A DNA stretch of 64,000 nucleotides from G963668605 sp963668605. GTDB taxonomy: Bacteria > Acidobacteriota > Terriglobia > Bryobacterales > Bryobacteraceae. The notes beneath the pieces were generated by a model. That model did not search any database. It was not told the DNA's origin and saw only the letters and a list, made by a program, of their open reading frames with translations. Where the stretch lies: contig OY764903.1 in the NCBI GenBank assembly GCA_963668605.1, forward strand, positions 682,001-746,000, in the 5' to 3' direction. Position numbers and translations under genes: made by a program. Positions 52,610 through 62,300 of the stretch are shown one piece after another. Positions within the stretch are counted from its first letter, which is position 1. Each line of letters begins with the position of its first letter.

Positions 52610-54049
52610 TTAATCACCTATCGCTAACTTGGCCCACTCCAGCGCCACGCGTCCCGTGGGCTTGAGTTTGCGCTGTCCGCCGCCTTTGCCAACCAGCTCC
52701 TGGAAGACCTGGTTGCGCAGCTTCTGAAAATCCTTTTCCCGGCTCAGACCCACCACGCGGTTCAAACGCCGGTGCAGCCGCCAGGGCTTCTCAAACGTAA
52801 TGTCTCTCAGTCTGGGCGTCTCTTTATAGAAAGACGCGATCTCGTCGAGGAACTGGGCCGGACAACCGAACTCACGCACCATCCGCGAAAGATTGTCCTT
52901 CAATTCGGAGGCGGAAGGCAACAGGCGCCATGCCAGAGTGCGGCTCAACACGTAGAAGCTGTCCTTCTCGTTAGCCTTCGCGATCTCAAGCTTTCGCCCC
53001 GCCTCCTGATAAACGGCTGCCAGGGACGTGCCGGGTTCGGGCGCGAGCGCGAGCGCCATCGAGATGGTTTTGCCCTCGGGCCCCGGAAAATCCTTCAGGT
53101 TCTCTTCCGAAAGGCGATGGAACATGCGCTGGATGCCAGCGCCGAGGATCAGTAAGGCGTCCCAGGCTCCATAGACCGCGAAATCGTCGCCGCCCGAATA
53201 GAGGATGGCGACCTTGCGCCAGAATTCCGGCATCGAGCAGGCCACTTCCAATTCGCCCGCGAAAAATTGCTTATAGATCACGGACAACTGCACGTGCTCT
53301 TCGATCGATTGCGCACGGCGCAGGCGGATGCCGAAGTTATCGACGTCTCCACGCAGTACGCCCCATCGCGGACTTCCCTCGGAGCGCGAGGCCATCAGCA
53401 TGCGATCGGCCGGCGCGGCGCCGCTATCATCCGGCGCGGCATGGCCGGCGAACGGAATCGCATCCAGTCCGCTGCCAAGGCTCCAGGTGTGTTTTCCAGC
53501 ACCCACCAAGACACGGCCGGGCGTCTCCGCGGACCAACCGACGACGCTGTTTTCGCGCAACTTGACGACCAACTCGTCGACGAAATACTCTTCGGCGCCG
53601 GCGGGGGCATCGGCTTGCTCGAAGGGCTCGAAGAAGTGCGCGCCCGCCGCACATGCCGGAGATTGGCGCTGGCGGTCCATTTCTTCGTTGAGGCGCTTGC
53701 GCACCACTGTCCAGTCGCCTAAGTTTTCGGTGGAGGCCCAGACGAGTTTCAATTCGCCCTGGCTGAGGCTTTCGATCTCTTCTGCCGCTGTCCGCAGAAA
53801 CTCGCCGGCGGCGTCGCGCGCTTCATCGGGCAGGACGACCAGAAACTGTCCGCCGCCGCTCGAACCGAGCAGCAGTTTCGCCAGGCCGAGTTCAGCCAGC
53901 AGCGCCCGCGGAAGGATCTCGCTGAGCAGCGTGACCCAGTGCGAGCGGCCTACAAGCGCACGCTCGTCCTCCGTTCTGGCGGCGGTCGCCGAGAACAGGA
54001 ATTCCTCGATTCCGAGGATTTTGCCGAGAAGGAAGATCTGTACCGACAT
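52610..54049 (-). CDS. csm1: Reduced Cas10/Csm1 lacking the HD nuclease domain
   Basis: The 479-residue Cas10 starts directly at the first Palm domain (SVQIFLLGKILGIEEFLFSA; SSGGGQFLVVLPDEA). The second Palm follows with GVLRGDVDNFG and the cyclase motif GGDD at about 286-289, then a helical C-terminus. The HD DNase domain and helical lead-in of usual Csm1 (about 750 residues or more) are absent. A divergent gene lies only 57 bases upstream, so nothing is simply cut off. The inter-Palm zinc site has one Cys (133) instead of four. Cyclic oligoadenylate synthesis may remain. A GTG at 54073 would add eight residues. Confidence 0.85.
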   Translation of the reverse strand: MSVQIFLLGKILGIEEFLFSATAARTEDERALVGRSHWVTLLSEILPRALLAELGLAKLLLGSSGGGQFLVVLPDEARDAAGEFLRTAAEEIESLSQGELKLVWASTENLGDWTVVRKRLNEEMDRQRQSPACAAGAHFFEPFEQADAPAGAEEYFVDELVVKLRENSVVGWSAETPGRVLVGAGKHTWSLGSGLDAIPFAGHAAPDDSGAAPADRMLMASRSEGSPRWGVLRGDVDNFGIRLRRAQSIEEHVQLSVIYKQFFAGELEVACSMPEFWRKVAILYSGGDDFAVYGAWDALLILGAGIQRMFHRLSEENLKDFPGPEGKTISMALALAPEPGTSLAAVYQEAGRKLEIAKANEKDSFYVLSRTLAWRLLPSASELKDNLSRMVREFGCPAQFLDEIASFYKETPRLRDITFEKPWRLHRRLNRVVGLSREKDFQKLRNQVFQELVGKGGGQRKLKPTGRVALEWAKLAIGD

Positions 54050-54106
54050 CTGAGCGAATGCCCAAGTTACCACATCCCGCCGTCTCGCGGTGTATCATCG
54101 GGAACG

Positions 54107-55663
54107 ATGAACCGTCGTCAATTCCTTCAAACTGCTTCTTTGGGCGCGGCTGCCAGCGTCCTGCCATCGTTCGCGGCGGGCAAGCGCCCGAATATCGTAC
54201 TCATAATGGCCGACGATATGGGCTTCTCCGATATCGGCTGTTATGGTTCGGAGATCTCGACTCCGAACCTGGACCGTCTTGCTAAAGGCGGTGTACGCTT
54301 CACGAACTTTTACAACACGGCTCGCTGCTGCCCGACACGTGCCTCGTTGCTGACCGGCCTCTACTCGCACCAGGCCGGCGTGGGACACATGGTGAATCCG
54401 CGTCCCGAGCCCGCCTACCAAGGTTTTCTCAACGACCGCTGCGTTACCATCGCGGAAGCGCTGCGTCCGGCCGGCTATCGCACGTTGATGTCTGGCAAGT
54501 GGCATGTCGGCGAAGACCGCCCGCACTGGCCCACCGACCGCGGCTTCGACAAGTATTTCGGCCTGATCAGCGGCGCGAGCAATTACTGGCGCCTCGACGA
54601 AGGGCGCAAAATGGCGATGGACGACAAGCCCTGGACTCCGCCCGCCGAAGGCTTTTACATGACCGACGCTATCGCCGATCACGCGGTGAAATTCATCGAA
54701 GCCAGCGCGCGCGGCGACAAGCCCTACTTTCTTTACACGGCCTTCACCGCGCCCCACTGGCCCTTGCACGCGCGGCCCGAGGAGATCGCGAAGTACGAGG
54801 GCAAGTACATGAAGGGCTGGGACCAACTCCGCAAGGAGCGTCATCAGCGCCAGATTGAGATGGGCTTGGTCAACAAGAGTTGGCCGTTGACGCCGCGCGA
54901 TGAAAAAGCGCCGGCCTGGGAGAGCGTTGAGGATAAGAAAACGCGCGACCGTAAGATGGCCGTCTATGCCGCGCAGGTGGATCGGCTCGATCAGGGCATA
55001 GGGCGTATCCTCGCGAAGATTCGCGAAACCGGCACGGAAGAGAACACGTTGGTGATGTTCCTCGCCGACAACGGCGGCTGCGCCGAAGAGGTCGACCGCG
55101 GTACGAAGGGTGTGCCCGCCGGCCCCGCCGACTCCTACCTTTCTTATGGATTGCCCTGGGCCAACGCCAGTAACACACCGTTCCGGCTCTATAAACATTG
55201 GGTCCACGAGGGCGGCATCTCGACGCCGTTCATCGCCTACTGGCCTTCGGTGATTCAGCAGCGCAACAAGTTCACGCCGCAGGTGGGGCATCTGGTCGAC
55301 CTCATGGCGACCTGCGTCGATGTGGCCGGCGCGAAGTATCCCGCGACGCTTAACGGCAAGGCCATTCAGCCCATGGAGGGCCGCAGTCTCTTGCCCGTCT
55401 TCCAGGGCAAGCCAGTCGTCAGCCGCAAACTCTGCTGGGAGCACGAAGGCAATCGCGCGGCCCGCGACGGCAAGTGGAAGCTCGTCTCGCGCTTTCCGCA
55501 AGGCTGGGAACTCTACGACGTGGAAGCCGACCGCACGGAAATGAATAACCTGGCTGCTAAGATGCCCGATAAAGTTGCGCAGATGAGCCGCGACTATGAA
55601 GTCTGGGCCAAGCGCTGCGGGGTGGTGCCGTGGGGCGAGCTACAGAAGAAGGGTAAGTCGTAA
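54107..55663 (+). CDS. Arylsulfatase-type sulfatase, exported
   Basis: The 518-residue enzyme starts at ATG 54107 with a twin-arginine-like signal (MNRRQFLQTASLGAAASVLP). Metal ligands lie in VLIMADDMGFSDIGCYG. The formylglycine motif is Cys74-C-P-T-Arg78 in TARCCPTRASLLTGLYSHQ. SGKWHVGEDRPHWP, MFLADNGGCAEE and YKHWVHEGGISTPFIAYW follow in family order. It removes sulfate from sugars or aryl esters. Its start is only 57 bases from the divergent cas10 start, so the two promoters must overlap or lie inside coding sequence. A longer frame to 53939 was rejected. Confidence 0.9.
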   Translation: MNRRQFLQTASLGAAASVLPSFAAGKRPNIVLIMADDMGFSDIGCYGSEISTPNLDRLAKGGVRFTNFYNTARCCPTRASLLTGLYSHQAGVGHMVNPRPEPAYQGFLNDRCVTIAEALRPAGYRTLMSGKWHVGEDRPHWPTDRGFDKYFGLISGASNYWRLDEGRKMAMDDKPWTPPAEGFYMTDAIADHAVKFIEASARGDKPYFLYTAFTAPHWPLHARPEEIAKYEGKYMKGWDQLRKERHQRQIEMGLVNKSWPLTPRDEKAPAWESVEDKKTRDRKMAVYAAQVDRLDQGIGRILAKIRETGTEENTLVMFLADNGGCAEEVDRGTKGVPAGPADSYLSYGLPWANASNTPFRLYKHWVHEGGISTPFIAYWPSVIQQRNKFTPQVGHLVDLMATCVDVAGAKYPATLNGKAIQPMEGRSLLPVFQGKPVVSRKLCWEHEGNRAARDGKWKLVSRFPQGWELYDVEADRTEMNNLAAKMPDKVAQMSRDYEVWAKRCGVVPWGELQKKGKS

Positions 55664-55685
55664 AAAAACGGAGTAACATTCTTTC

Positions 55686-55764
55686 CGCCTCCCGTCGCTT
55701 TCGCTCCGGGCACTGTTGGACGCCAATGGACAAACAGTGCCGCGAGCGGCAGCGACCGGAGGCG
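55686..55764. repeat. Palindromic intergenic repeat
   Basis: The left arm 55686-55718 is largely complementary to the right arm 55731-55764. The shared core is CAGTGCC(G/C)(C/G)GAGCG..AGCGACCGGAGGCG, the same as the arms at 22326, 22517 and 15851. It lies after the sulfatase stop, between convergent genes, where it could act as a terminator. Confidence 0.65.
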
Positions 55765-55795
55765 AAGCCACCAATCAATCAAGCCACCAATCAAC

Positions 55796-58747
55796 CTACT
55801 TGCCCGTGTAAGTGATCCACATCGGCGAAGCCCAGACGATCTCTCCGTCCGCTTGCTCGCCGCGCACGTAGTAATAGCTGGCCTTGCCCGCCTGCGGGGC
55901 ATTGTCGCGCCAGGAAAATTCCACATTCGTCTTGTTTGGACTCGCCGTATAGACGTACTTGTTGTCCTTGACAATGTGGACCTTGGCGAATGGCGCGGAG
56001 CCGACCAATTTCACCTTCAACTCGGGAGGCGCGGACGTCGAGAAGACATCACCCATGATGTGCGTCCCGCTGCGCACGTCGGCCAGGATGTTGTCGGTCG
56101 CGCCATACACGTGGCGCTTCTTGAAAGCATCGAGAATCGACTCGCGCGTGTTATCCCGGGCGAGTACGTTGCAGTAACTCATGTGTGTCGAGACGTGATC
56201 GGAACTCGCCTGGAAGCCCAGTTTGTAGCCCATCTCCAACGCCAGATTGACGAAGCCCTTGGGACGCCAGCCTCCGATCGAATCGTCCGCTGTATTGGAA
56301 CGCGGCGCGCCCGGCATTTCGTAGTTTTGCCGGTCGCCCTGATAAATCTCGACAACGGGCTCGACGCGCGGGTCGTTGTCGCGCCAGTCGGTGCCCATGT
56401 TCGTGCCGCTGGTGTGCGAGGCGACGATGCCGTCGAACTGGCGCAGGTAGTCGTAGAACATCTGCGTGTCCGGCGCCCGTCCCGGCGCGGCTTCGTCAAC
56501 TTTCGGCAATCTTGGCAGCGGACGCACGCCACGCTGCACGAAGACGACGTTGCGGTGGCCTTCCGGGTACGAGACGCTGCGTTCGTAGCTGAACATCGGC
56601 GAGAAACGGCTCGGCGCATAGAACATGTCCGTCAGCTTTTGCGTCGTCCACCAGGAGTACTCGCGGCCGCCGCCGTTGTCGTGATCGCAGCAGCCCACCC
56701 AGTCCATGTGCGCGGCATCGAGCGCGTAACGCCACTGCTCGATCAGCGTTCCGTCGCTGCCGCCGTCCGACGAAACCTCGCTATGACGGTGAAATTCGCC
56801 GCGCATGATGCGCAGCGCGCCCTCGGACGACTGCACGCGATAGTTGCGCATCGCCGCGGTCTCGGTCTGCTCTTTCTGATCCGCGATGCCGGCGGCCTTC
56901 GGCGCCGCGGCCGCAGTCACCGCAACCGGCAGTTTTGCCGCGCCGAGAGAAACAACGCTGGCCCACAGGTCGTTGTTGTAGGGATCGGCGACCACGTTCC
57001 GGCCCTTCAGCGCCCGGCCCGGTCGCATCGCCTCCGCCCCATTGCGGCGCCCGTCGGAGGCGGAGATGACGACCGCTTCGCCCGCGCGTACGCTCACAAT
57101 GGCCGGCCGGTTGTCGAGCAGGTTATCCGTGTGCGCCAGGAGGATCGGCCCGCTGCACTCGGTTCCCGCGCAGGAGACGACATACTCTGTCCACACGGTC
57201 CCGATCGTGCTCCACCACTGCGGATTCGCGCTGCGGAAAGCGATCCAGAGCCGCCCCGAAGCGTCCACGGTAATGCGTGGCATCGTGTTCTTCGGGCCTC
57301 GCCTCGCCACCGGCCCGCCGCTGGGCCGGCGCTCGTTCGCTGCAGTCGGGTTCGGCGTCAGCCACTCCGATTGCTCGTCCTGGCTTCCCAGGCTATCGGC
57401 GCGTGGAACTATCGGGCCGGGCATCAACGCGCCCGGTTTGCCCGCCGGTTCGAAGCGCCTGCCGTTGGCATCGAGCGCAGCCACGCGCACGGCGCGCGCT
57501 TGATAAAGCGAGACACCGCTGCTTTCATATGCGCCCCAGTCCTTGCCCCAGCCCTCCGCGCCTTCCTCGTAGGCTACCCACAGTTTGCCGGCCGTGTCAT
57601 AGGCGATGGATGGATAGGCTTCATAGCGCGCACTCGCGGCGATGGCTATCTCCTTACCCCACGCGCCGGGCGCCGTCGCGGTGCGCGCGAAGACGTCGTA
57701 GTTGCCGTTGCGGTAAGAGTCCCAAGCCACCGTCACGCGGCCGTTGGAATCCGCGGCGATGGCGGGGTTCCACTCGTTGCTCGCCGAGGCCGACACAGCG
57801 GCGGGGGCAGAGAATCGATTGCCGTCCTGCACGGATGCGAAGATCGCGGCCTTGCCGTCGCGCCAGCCTTGCCAGGCGACCCACACGCGGCCCTTGGCAT
57901 CGGCGGCCGCCACGGGAAAGACGTCGGAGCCCGGCGTGTTCGTAATGCGCACGGGCTCGAGCGGCTTGCCGTTATCGACGGCGCGCGCCCATAGATCGAA
58001 GTTGCCCTTTTCGCTCGACGACCAGAAGACCCAGGCGCGGCCGGCCGCATCCACGGCAACCGCGGGCCGGTACAGGTCGCCGCCCGCGGCGCTGATGGCG
58101 ATGGGCTCACTCCATTTGTTTTCCGAGAAACGCTTGAGGAAGACCTGGTCGCCGCCGGGTGGCGCTTTCATCGCATCGAAGTTGGCGGGCCGTTCCGTGA
58201 AATTCGCGCGGATGCGGTTGTGGTCGGGGTTGTGTTTGAACTCGACGTATGCCAGCCAGATGCTGCCGTTCTTGTCGACCGCCGCCGCCGGGTAGTCTTG
58301 CTCCTCGGCCGAGTTGGTCACCTGCCACGCCATCGGGATGCGCTCGGCGGCGACGCGTCCGGCCAACGCGCTTGTGCGTTTGCCGAAGGGAATCTCGGAG
58401 AGCTTGACGCTGAAGTCGCCGTTTGCGGTCTTGACGTTGAGCGTCGCGTTCTCGTCCACCGGCTCCAGCCAAACGATGACGCCGTTGGCAACGAAGGGCG
58501 GCTGCTGGGCGCCGCGGGCGCCGAACAACCGTATGCGGTGCGTCGAAGCGCGCCACGAAGTCCCATCAATGGCGTCCTGGCCTTCAAAGCGCCAGCCATC
58601 GATGCTGAGAATACGGCCGCGATCGGCGGAAACGGAGCCGTCCCACTTCACCTCAACGCGATCCGTGACGCCCAGCAGAAGCCGCACGCCAATGGCCGCG
58701 TGCATCTGAAAGGAAAAAAGCAGCAACAGCGACAACGTTCTGACCAT
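55796..58747 (-). CDS. Exported propeller protein fused to a PHP-like (DUF3604) metal-dependent domain
   Basis: The 983-residue protein starts at ATG 58747 with GGAGGA six bases upstream. A signal peptide (about 3-19) leads to a beta-propeller with repeated sialidase-like blades (AVDAAGRAWVFWSSSEKGNF, AADAKGRVWVAWQGWRDGKA and AADSNGRVTVAWDSYRNGNY). The C-terminal 340 residues form a PHP-like domain with metal motifs GEFHRHSEVSSDGG, CCDHDN, IVASHTSGTN and FQASSDHVSTH, as in DUF3604. PHP domains hydrolyse phosphate esters. Its substrate is unknown. The fusion suggests surface binding plus hydrolysis. Confidence 0.72.
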   Translation of the reverse strand: MVRTLSLLLLFSFQMHAAIGVRLLLGVTDRVEVKWDGSVSADRGRILSIDGWRFEGQDAIDGTSWRASTHRIRLFGARGAQQPPFVANGVIVWLEPVDENATLNVKTANGDFSVKLSEIPFGKRTSALAGRVAAERIPMAWQVTNSAEEQDYPAAAVDKNGSIWLAYVEFKHNPDHNRIRANFTERPANFDAMKAPPGGDQVFLKRFSENKWSEPIAISAAGGDLYRPAVAVDAAGRAWVFWSSSEKGNFDLWARAVDNGKPLEPVRITNTPGSDVFPVAAADAKGRVWVAWQGWRDGKAAIFASVQDGNRFSAPAAVSASASNEWNPAIAADSNGRVTVAWDSYRNGNYDVFARTATAPGAWGKEIAIAASARYEAYPSIAYDTAGKLWVAYEEGAEGWGKDWGAYESSGVSLYQARAVRVAALDANGRRFEPAGKPGALMPGPIVPRADSLGSQDEQSEWLTPNPTAANERRPSGGPVARRGPKNTMPRITVDASGRLWIAFRSANPQWWSTIGTVWTEYVVSCAGTECSGPILLAHTDNLLDNRPAIVSVRAGEAVVISASDGRRNGAEAMRPGRALKGRNVVADPYNNDLWASVVSLGAAKLPVAVTAAAAPKAAGIADQKEQTETAAMRNYRVQSSEGALRIMRGEFHRHSEVSSDGGSDGTLIEQWRYALDAAHMDWVGCCDHDNGGGREYSWWTTQKLTDMFYAPSRFSPMFSYERSVSYPEGHRNVVFVQRGVRPLPRLPKVDEAAPGRAPDTQMFYDYLRQFDGIVASHTSGTNMGTDWRDNDPRVEPVVEIYQGDRQNYEMPGAPRSNTADDSIGGWRPKGFVNLALEMGYKLGFQASSDHVSTHMSYCNVLARDNTRESILDAFKKRHVYGATDNILADVRSGTHIMGDVFSTSAPPELKVKLVGSAPFAKVHIVKDNKYVYTASPNKTNVEFSWRDNAPQAGKASYYYVRGEQADGEIVWASPMWITYTGK

Positions 58748-58960
58748 GTTGGTCCTCCCAATCACGAACGATTCTATTACTCCGCATTCGCTAGTACAAG
58801 CTGAATCTTACAGTCGGCAATAGGCAGCAGCTCCGCGGTGTGGCATTCCCGGAATTCGAATGTGATCCGGCGGCGAAGGGTAACATGTGGGCAGTCGGAT
58901 GAGTCTTACTCTCTGGGTTTCGACCTTCTGCGTTTTGAAATCCAAGGTTCCGGAGAAAAC

Positions 58961-59338
58961 ATGAAACTGAAATCGTTGTTGAATTTAGGGCTGATGCTTG
59001 CCGTTTTTGCCGTTGCCGCGATGGCAGCGGATATTGATGGCGCGTGGACCTCGTCGATGCAAGGGCCGAATGGCCAGAGCATCGAACTCAAGATGAATTT
59101 CAAGGCCGATGGCGAGAAGCTGACTGGCTCGATGGCGAGCCCGATGGGCGAGACCGCGATCGCGGATGGCAAAATCGACGGAGCGGCAATCTCGTTCAAA
59201 ATCAAGCGGGAACGCAACGGCAACAGCATGGTGATGACCTACAAAGGCACGCTGGCGGGAGATGAACTGAAGCTCACCAGTACAATGGAAGGCTCCGACC
59301 GGCCGCCCCGCGAATTCGTTGCCAAGCGTGTGAAATAA
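58961..59338 (+). CDS. Small exported beta-barrel-like protein
   Basis: The 125-residue protein starts at ATG 58961 after GGAGAAAAC. A signal peptide (LLNLGLMLAVFAVAAMAA) precedes a repeat of antiparallel strands: GAWTSSMQGPNGQSIELKM, FKADGEKLTGSM, IADGKIDGAAISFKI, MVMTYKGTLAGDELKLTST. This is a lipocalin-like pattern common in acidobacterial small exported proteins. A longer frame to 58838 has no ribosome site. The TonB receptor gene follows by 20 bases, so they may be co-expressed. Function unknown. The 213 bases before it hold no recognised signal. Confidence 0.75.
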   Translation: MKLKSLLNLGLMLAVFAVAAMAADIDGAWTSSMQGPNGQSIELKMNFKADGEKLTGSMASPMGETAIADGKIDGAAISFKIKRERNGNSMVMTYKGTLAGDELKLTSTMEGSDRPPREFVAKRVK

Positions 59339-59358
59339 GCGGCGAGAGGATCATCACA

Positions 59359-62300
59359 GTGACCTGCAAGGCTCCGGTAGCAGTCTTATTGGCGTGTCTC
59401 TGCCTGCCAGCGGCGGAACAGCGCGGCATCGTTCGGTCGTCCGGGCTGGCCATTCCCGGAGCCACGGTCACGGCCACGCAAGGTGAACAGAAGTTCAGCG
59501 CGTTCACCGACGAGACCGGCGCTTACTCGTTCCCGAATCTCGCGGACGGCGTTTGGAAGATCCAGGCCGAGATGCACGGCTTCCAGACCGTGGAGCGCGA
59601 ATCTACGGTGGTGGAAGCCGCGCCGCCGTTGGAGTTTGAGCTCAAGCTGAAGAGCGCACCCGTGCTGATGGCCGCTCCGGCCAAGCCGGCGGAAGTGCCG
59701 AAAACGGCTGAGGCCGCGAAGTCAGCCGAGGTCGCAAAGCCTGTCGAAGCTGCGAAGGAGCAGCCTCGCAGAGCCGTGGCTGCGAAGCCCACGGCACAAC
59801 GCAACGGCGCCACCGCCGGATTTCAGCAGTTGGCTGTGAGCCAGACCGTGCAGAACGAAGTGCAGGAGGCGTTGTCGGCGCCGCAGGAGATGCCCTCGGT
59901 GGACGTCGCGCAGAACGCTAATGAATCGTTTCTGGTGACTGGCAGTCTCAGCCGCGGTTTGCAGGATTCCCAGCGTGAGGACATGTTCGCGATGAGCCGC
60001 GGCGGCGAAGACATGCGCCAGCGTATGGAGCAACTTCGCGGCGGCGGAGAGGGCATGTCAGGCGGTTTTGGCGGTCCCGGTATGATGATGGGCGGTGGTC
60101 CGGGCGGTCCCGGTGGATTTGGCGGCGGCGCTCCCGGCGGTGGTCCAGGGATGATGCCGGGCCGTGGCTCGGGCGGTCCCAGCGGACGCGGCGGCAGCAG
60201 TAGCGGGCGGAGTGGCAGTAGCAGCAGTGGTTCGCACGGACGCGACAGCCGCGGCGGGCCTCCACCTTCGTTCGCCTTCGGCAATCGCAGCAGCCGATCC
60301 AGGGACGTGATTCACGGCGGCGGCTCCTTCTCGCTGCGCAACTCCGCGATGGATGCCAAGCCGTATTCGATCAGCGGGCAGGAGATCGACAAGGCTTCCT
60401 ACGCGCAGACGCGCTTTAGTCTCGTCGCCGGGGGCATGCTGCGCATCCCGAAGATCGTCAAGGACGACAAAACCAATTTCTTCGTGACGTATTCCGGTTC
60501 GCGCAGCCGCAACCCGTATGACGCGGCCTCGACGCTGCCGAGCGCGCTGGAGCGCAGCGGCGATTTCTCGCAATCCGTGAACCGCGTTCCGGTTACGATC
60601 TACGATCCCGCAACGAACAGCCCGTTTCCGGGTAACGTGATTCCCGCCTCGAGAATCGATTCGGCATCGAAAGGCCTGCTGTCGCTGATGCCGCTGCCGA
60701 ACCAGCCCGGTAAGGTGCAGAACTACCAGATCATCAACTCCGTACCGCAAAACTCGAACAGCCTCGGCGTGCGCCTGAGCCGCAGTTTCAGCCGCACCGA
60801 CCGGCTCTCCGGCTCGTTCAACATGCAGAACCGCAACGGCTCCTCGACGCAGCTCTATGGCTTCGAGGACGCGAGCAGCGGACGAGGCATGAGTGCGGAC
60901 ATGAGTTGGACGCACACGATCAAGGCCGGCGTGATCAACACGGCGCGAATCTCGTTCAGCCGGAATCGTAGCGACCTGCTGCCGTACTTCGCTTATGGCC
61001 GCAACTGGGCGCAGGAACTCGGCATTCCGGGAACGTCGTCGACGCCGTCCAACTATGGCCCGCCGAATATTTCGTTCACCAACTTTGGCGCGCTCAGCGA
61101 CGGCAGTACCAGCCAGAGTCGCAGCCAGAACATCAGCGTAAACGAGGGACTGTTACGAGTATGGAAGAAGCACAATTTCGGAGTGGGTTTCGAGTATCGC
61201 CGTTCGCAGCAGAATAGCCTGAGCCAACAGAACGCGCGCGGCACCCTCGCGTTTTCGGGCATAGCTACCAGCGCCTACGATGAGAAGGGCTTTCCGCTGG
61301 CGGGTACGGGCTTTGATTTCGCCGATTTCCTGTTGGGACGCCCGCAGTCGAGTTCGATTCGTTTCGGCAACGCGGACACGTACTACCGCGGCTCCACCTA
61401 CATCGTGCACGGCCAGGATGACTGGCGCGTGCGCTCGGGTCTTTCGCTGAATCTCGGCGTGCGCTATGAAGTGCTCCGGCCGTTGCATGAGAAGTACGGG
61501 CGCATGGCGAATCTCGACATTGCGCCGGGCATGACCGGTGTTGCGGTGGTTACGCCGTTGACGCTTGGCCCTTACACGGGCATCTTCCCGGAGGGCCTCA
61601 TCGAGGCGGATACCAACAACATTGCACCGCGTTTCGGCTTCGCCTGGAGACCTTTTCCCAAGCAGCATCTGCAAGTGCGCGGCGGTTACGGCATCTATTA
61701 CAACGGTTCGATCTCCAACCAGGCCGCGAACCGTCTGGCACAACAGCCGCCGTTTGCCAAGAGCGGTTCGCTGAGCACGAGCGTCGAGAACCCGTTGAGT
61801 ATGAGCAACGCGTTCATCTCGGTTCCGAATGATAAGATCTCGAACACGTATGCGGTGGACCGTTTCTATCGCACCGGTTATGCGCAGACCTGGAATCTAG
61901 CCGTACAAAAGGACCTGCCCCATTCGATTGTGATGGAGGTCGGCTACCTCGGGACGAAGGGAACGCGGCTCGACATCCAGAGCATGCCCAACCGCGCGTT
62001 GCCGGGTTCGCCGCTGACGGCCGAGGAGCGGCGCAGAATCGGCAACGCCGTCGGATTCACGTTCGATAGCTCGAACGGCAGTTCCATCTTCCACTCGGGC
62101 CAATTGCGCGTGTCGCGGCGTTTTCGCAGCGGCATGTCGGCCAACGCGTTCTATACCTATGGCAAGTCGATCGACAACGCGTCGACGATCGGCGGAGGCG
62201 GCGGCACCGTTGCGCAGGACGATCACAACCTGCGTGCGGAGCGCGCTCTCTCGAGCTTCGACCGGCGCCACAATCTGAATCTCTCCTATATGGTGAGCAG

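Noticed and set aside
55853..57994. Very long open frame (713 codons) opposite the PHP/propeller gene
   Set aside because: It is an antisense frame caused by GC-rich codon use; its product is His/Arg-rich without domains.
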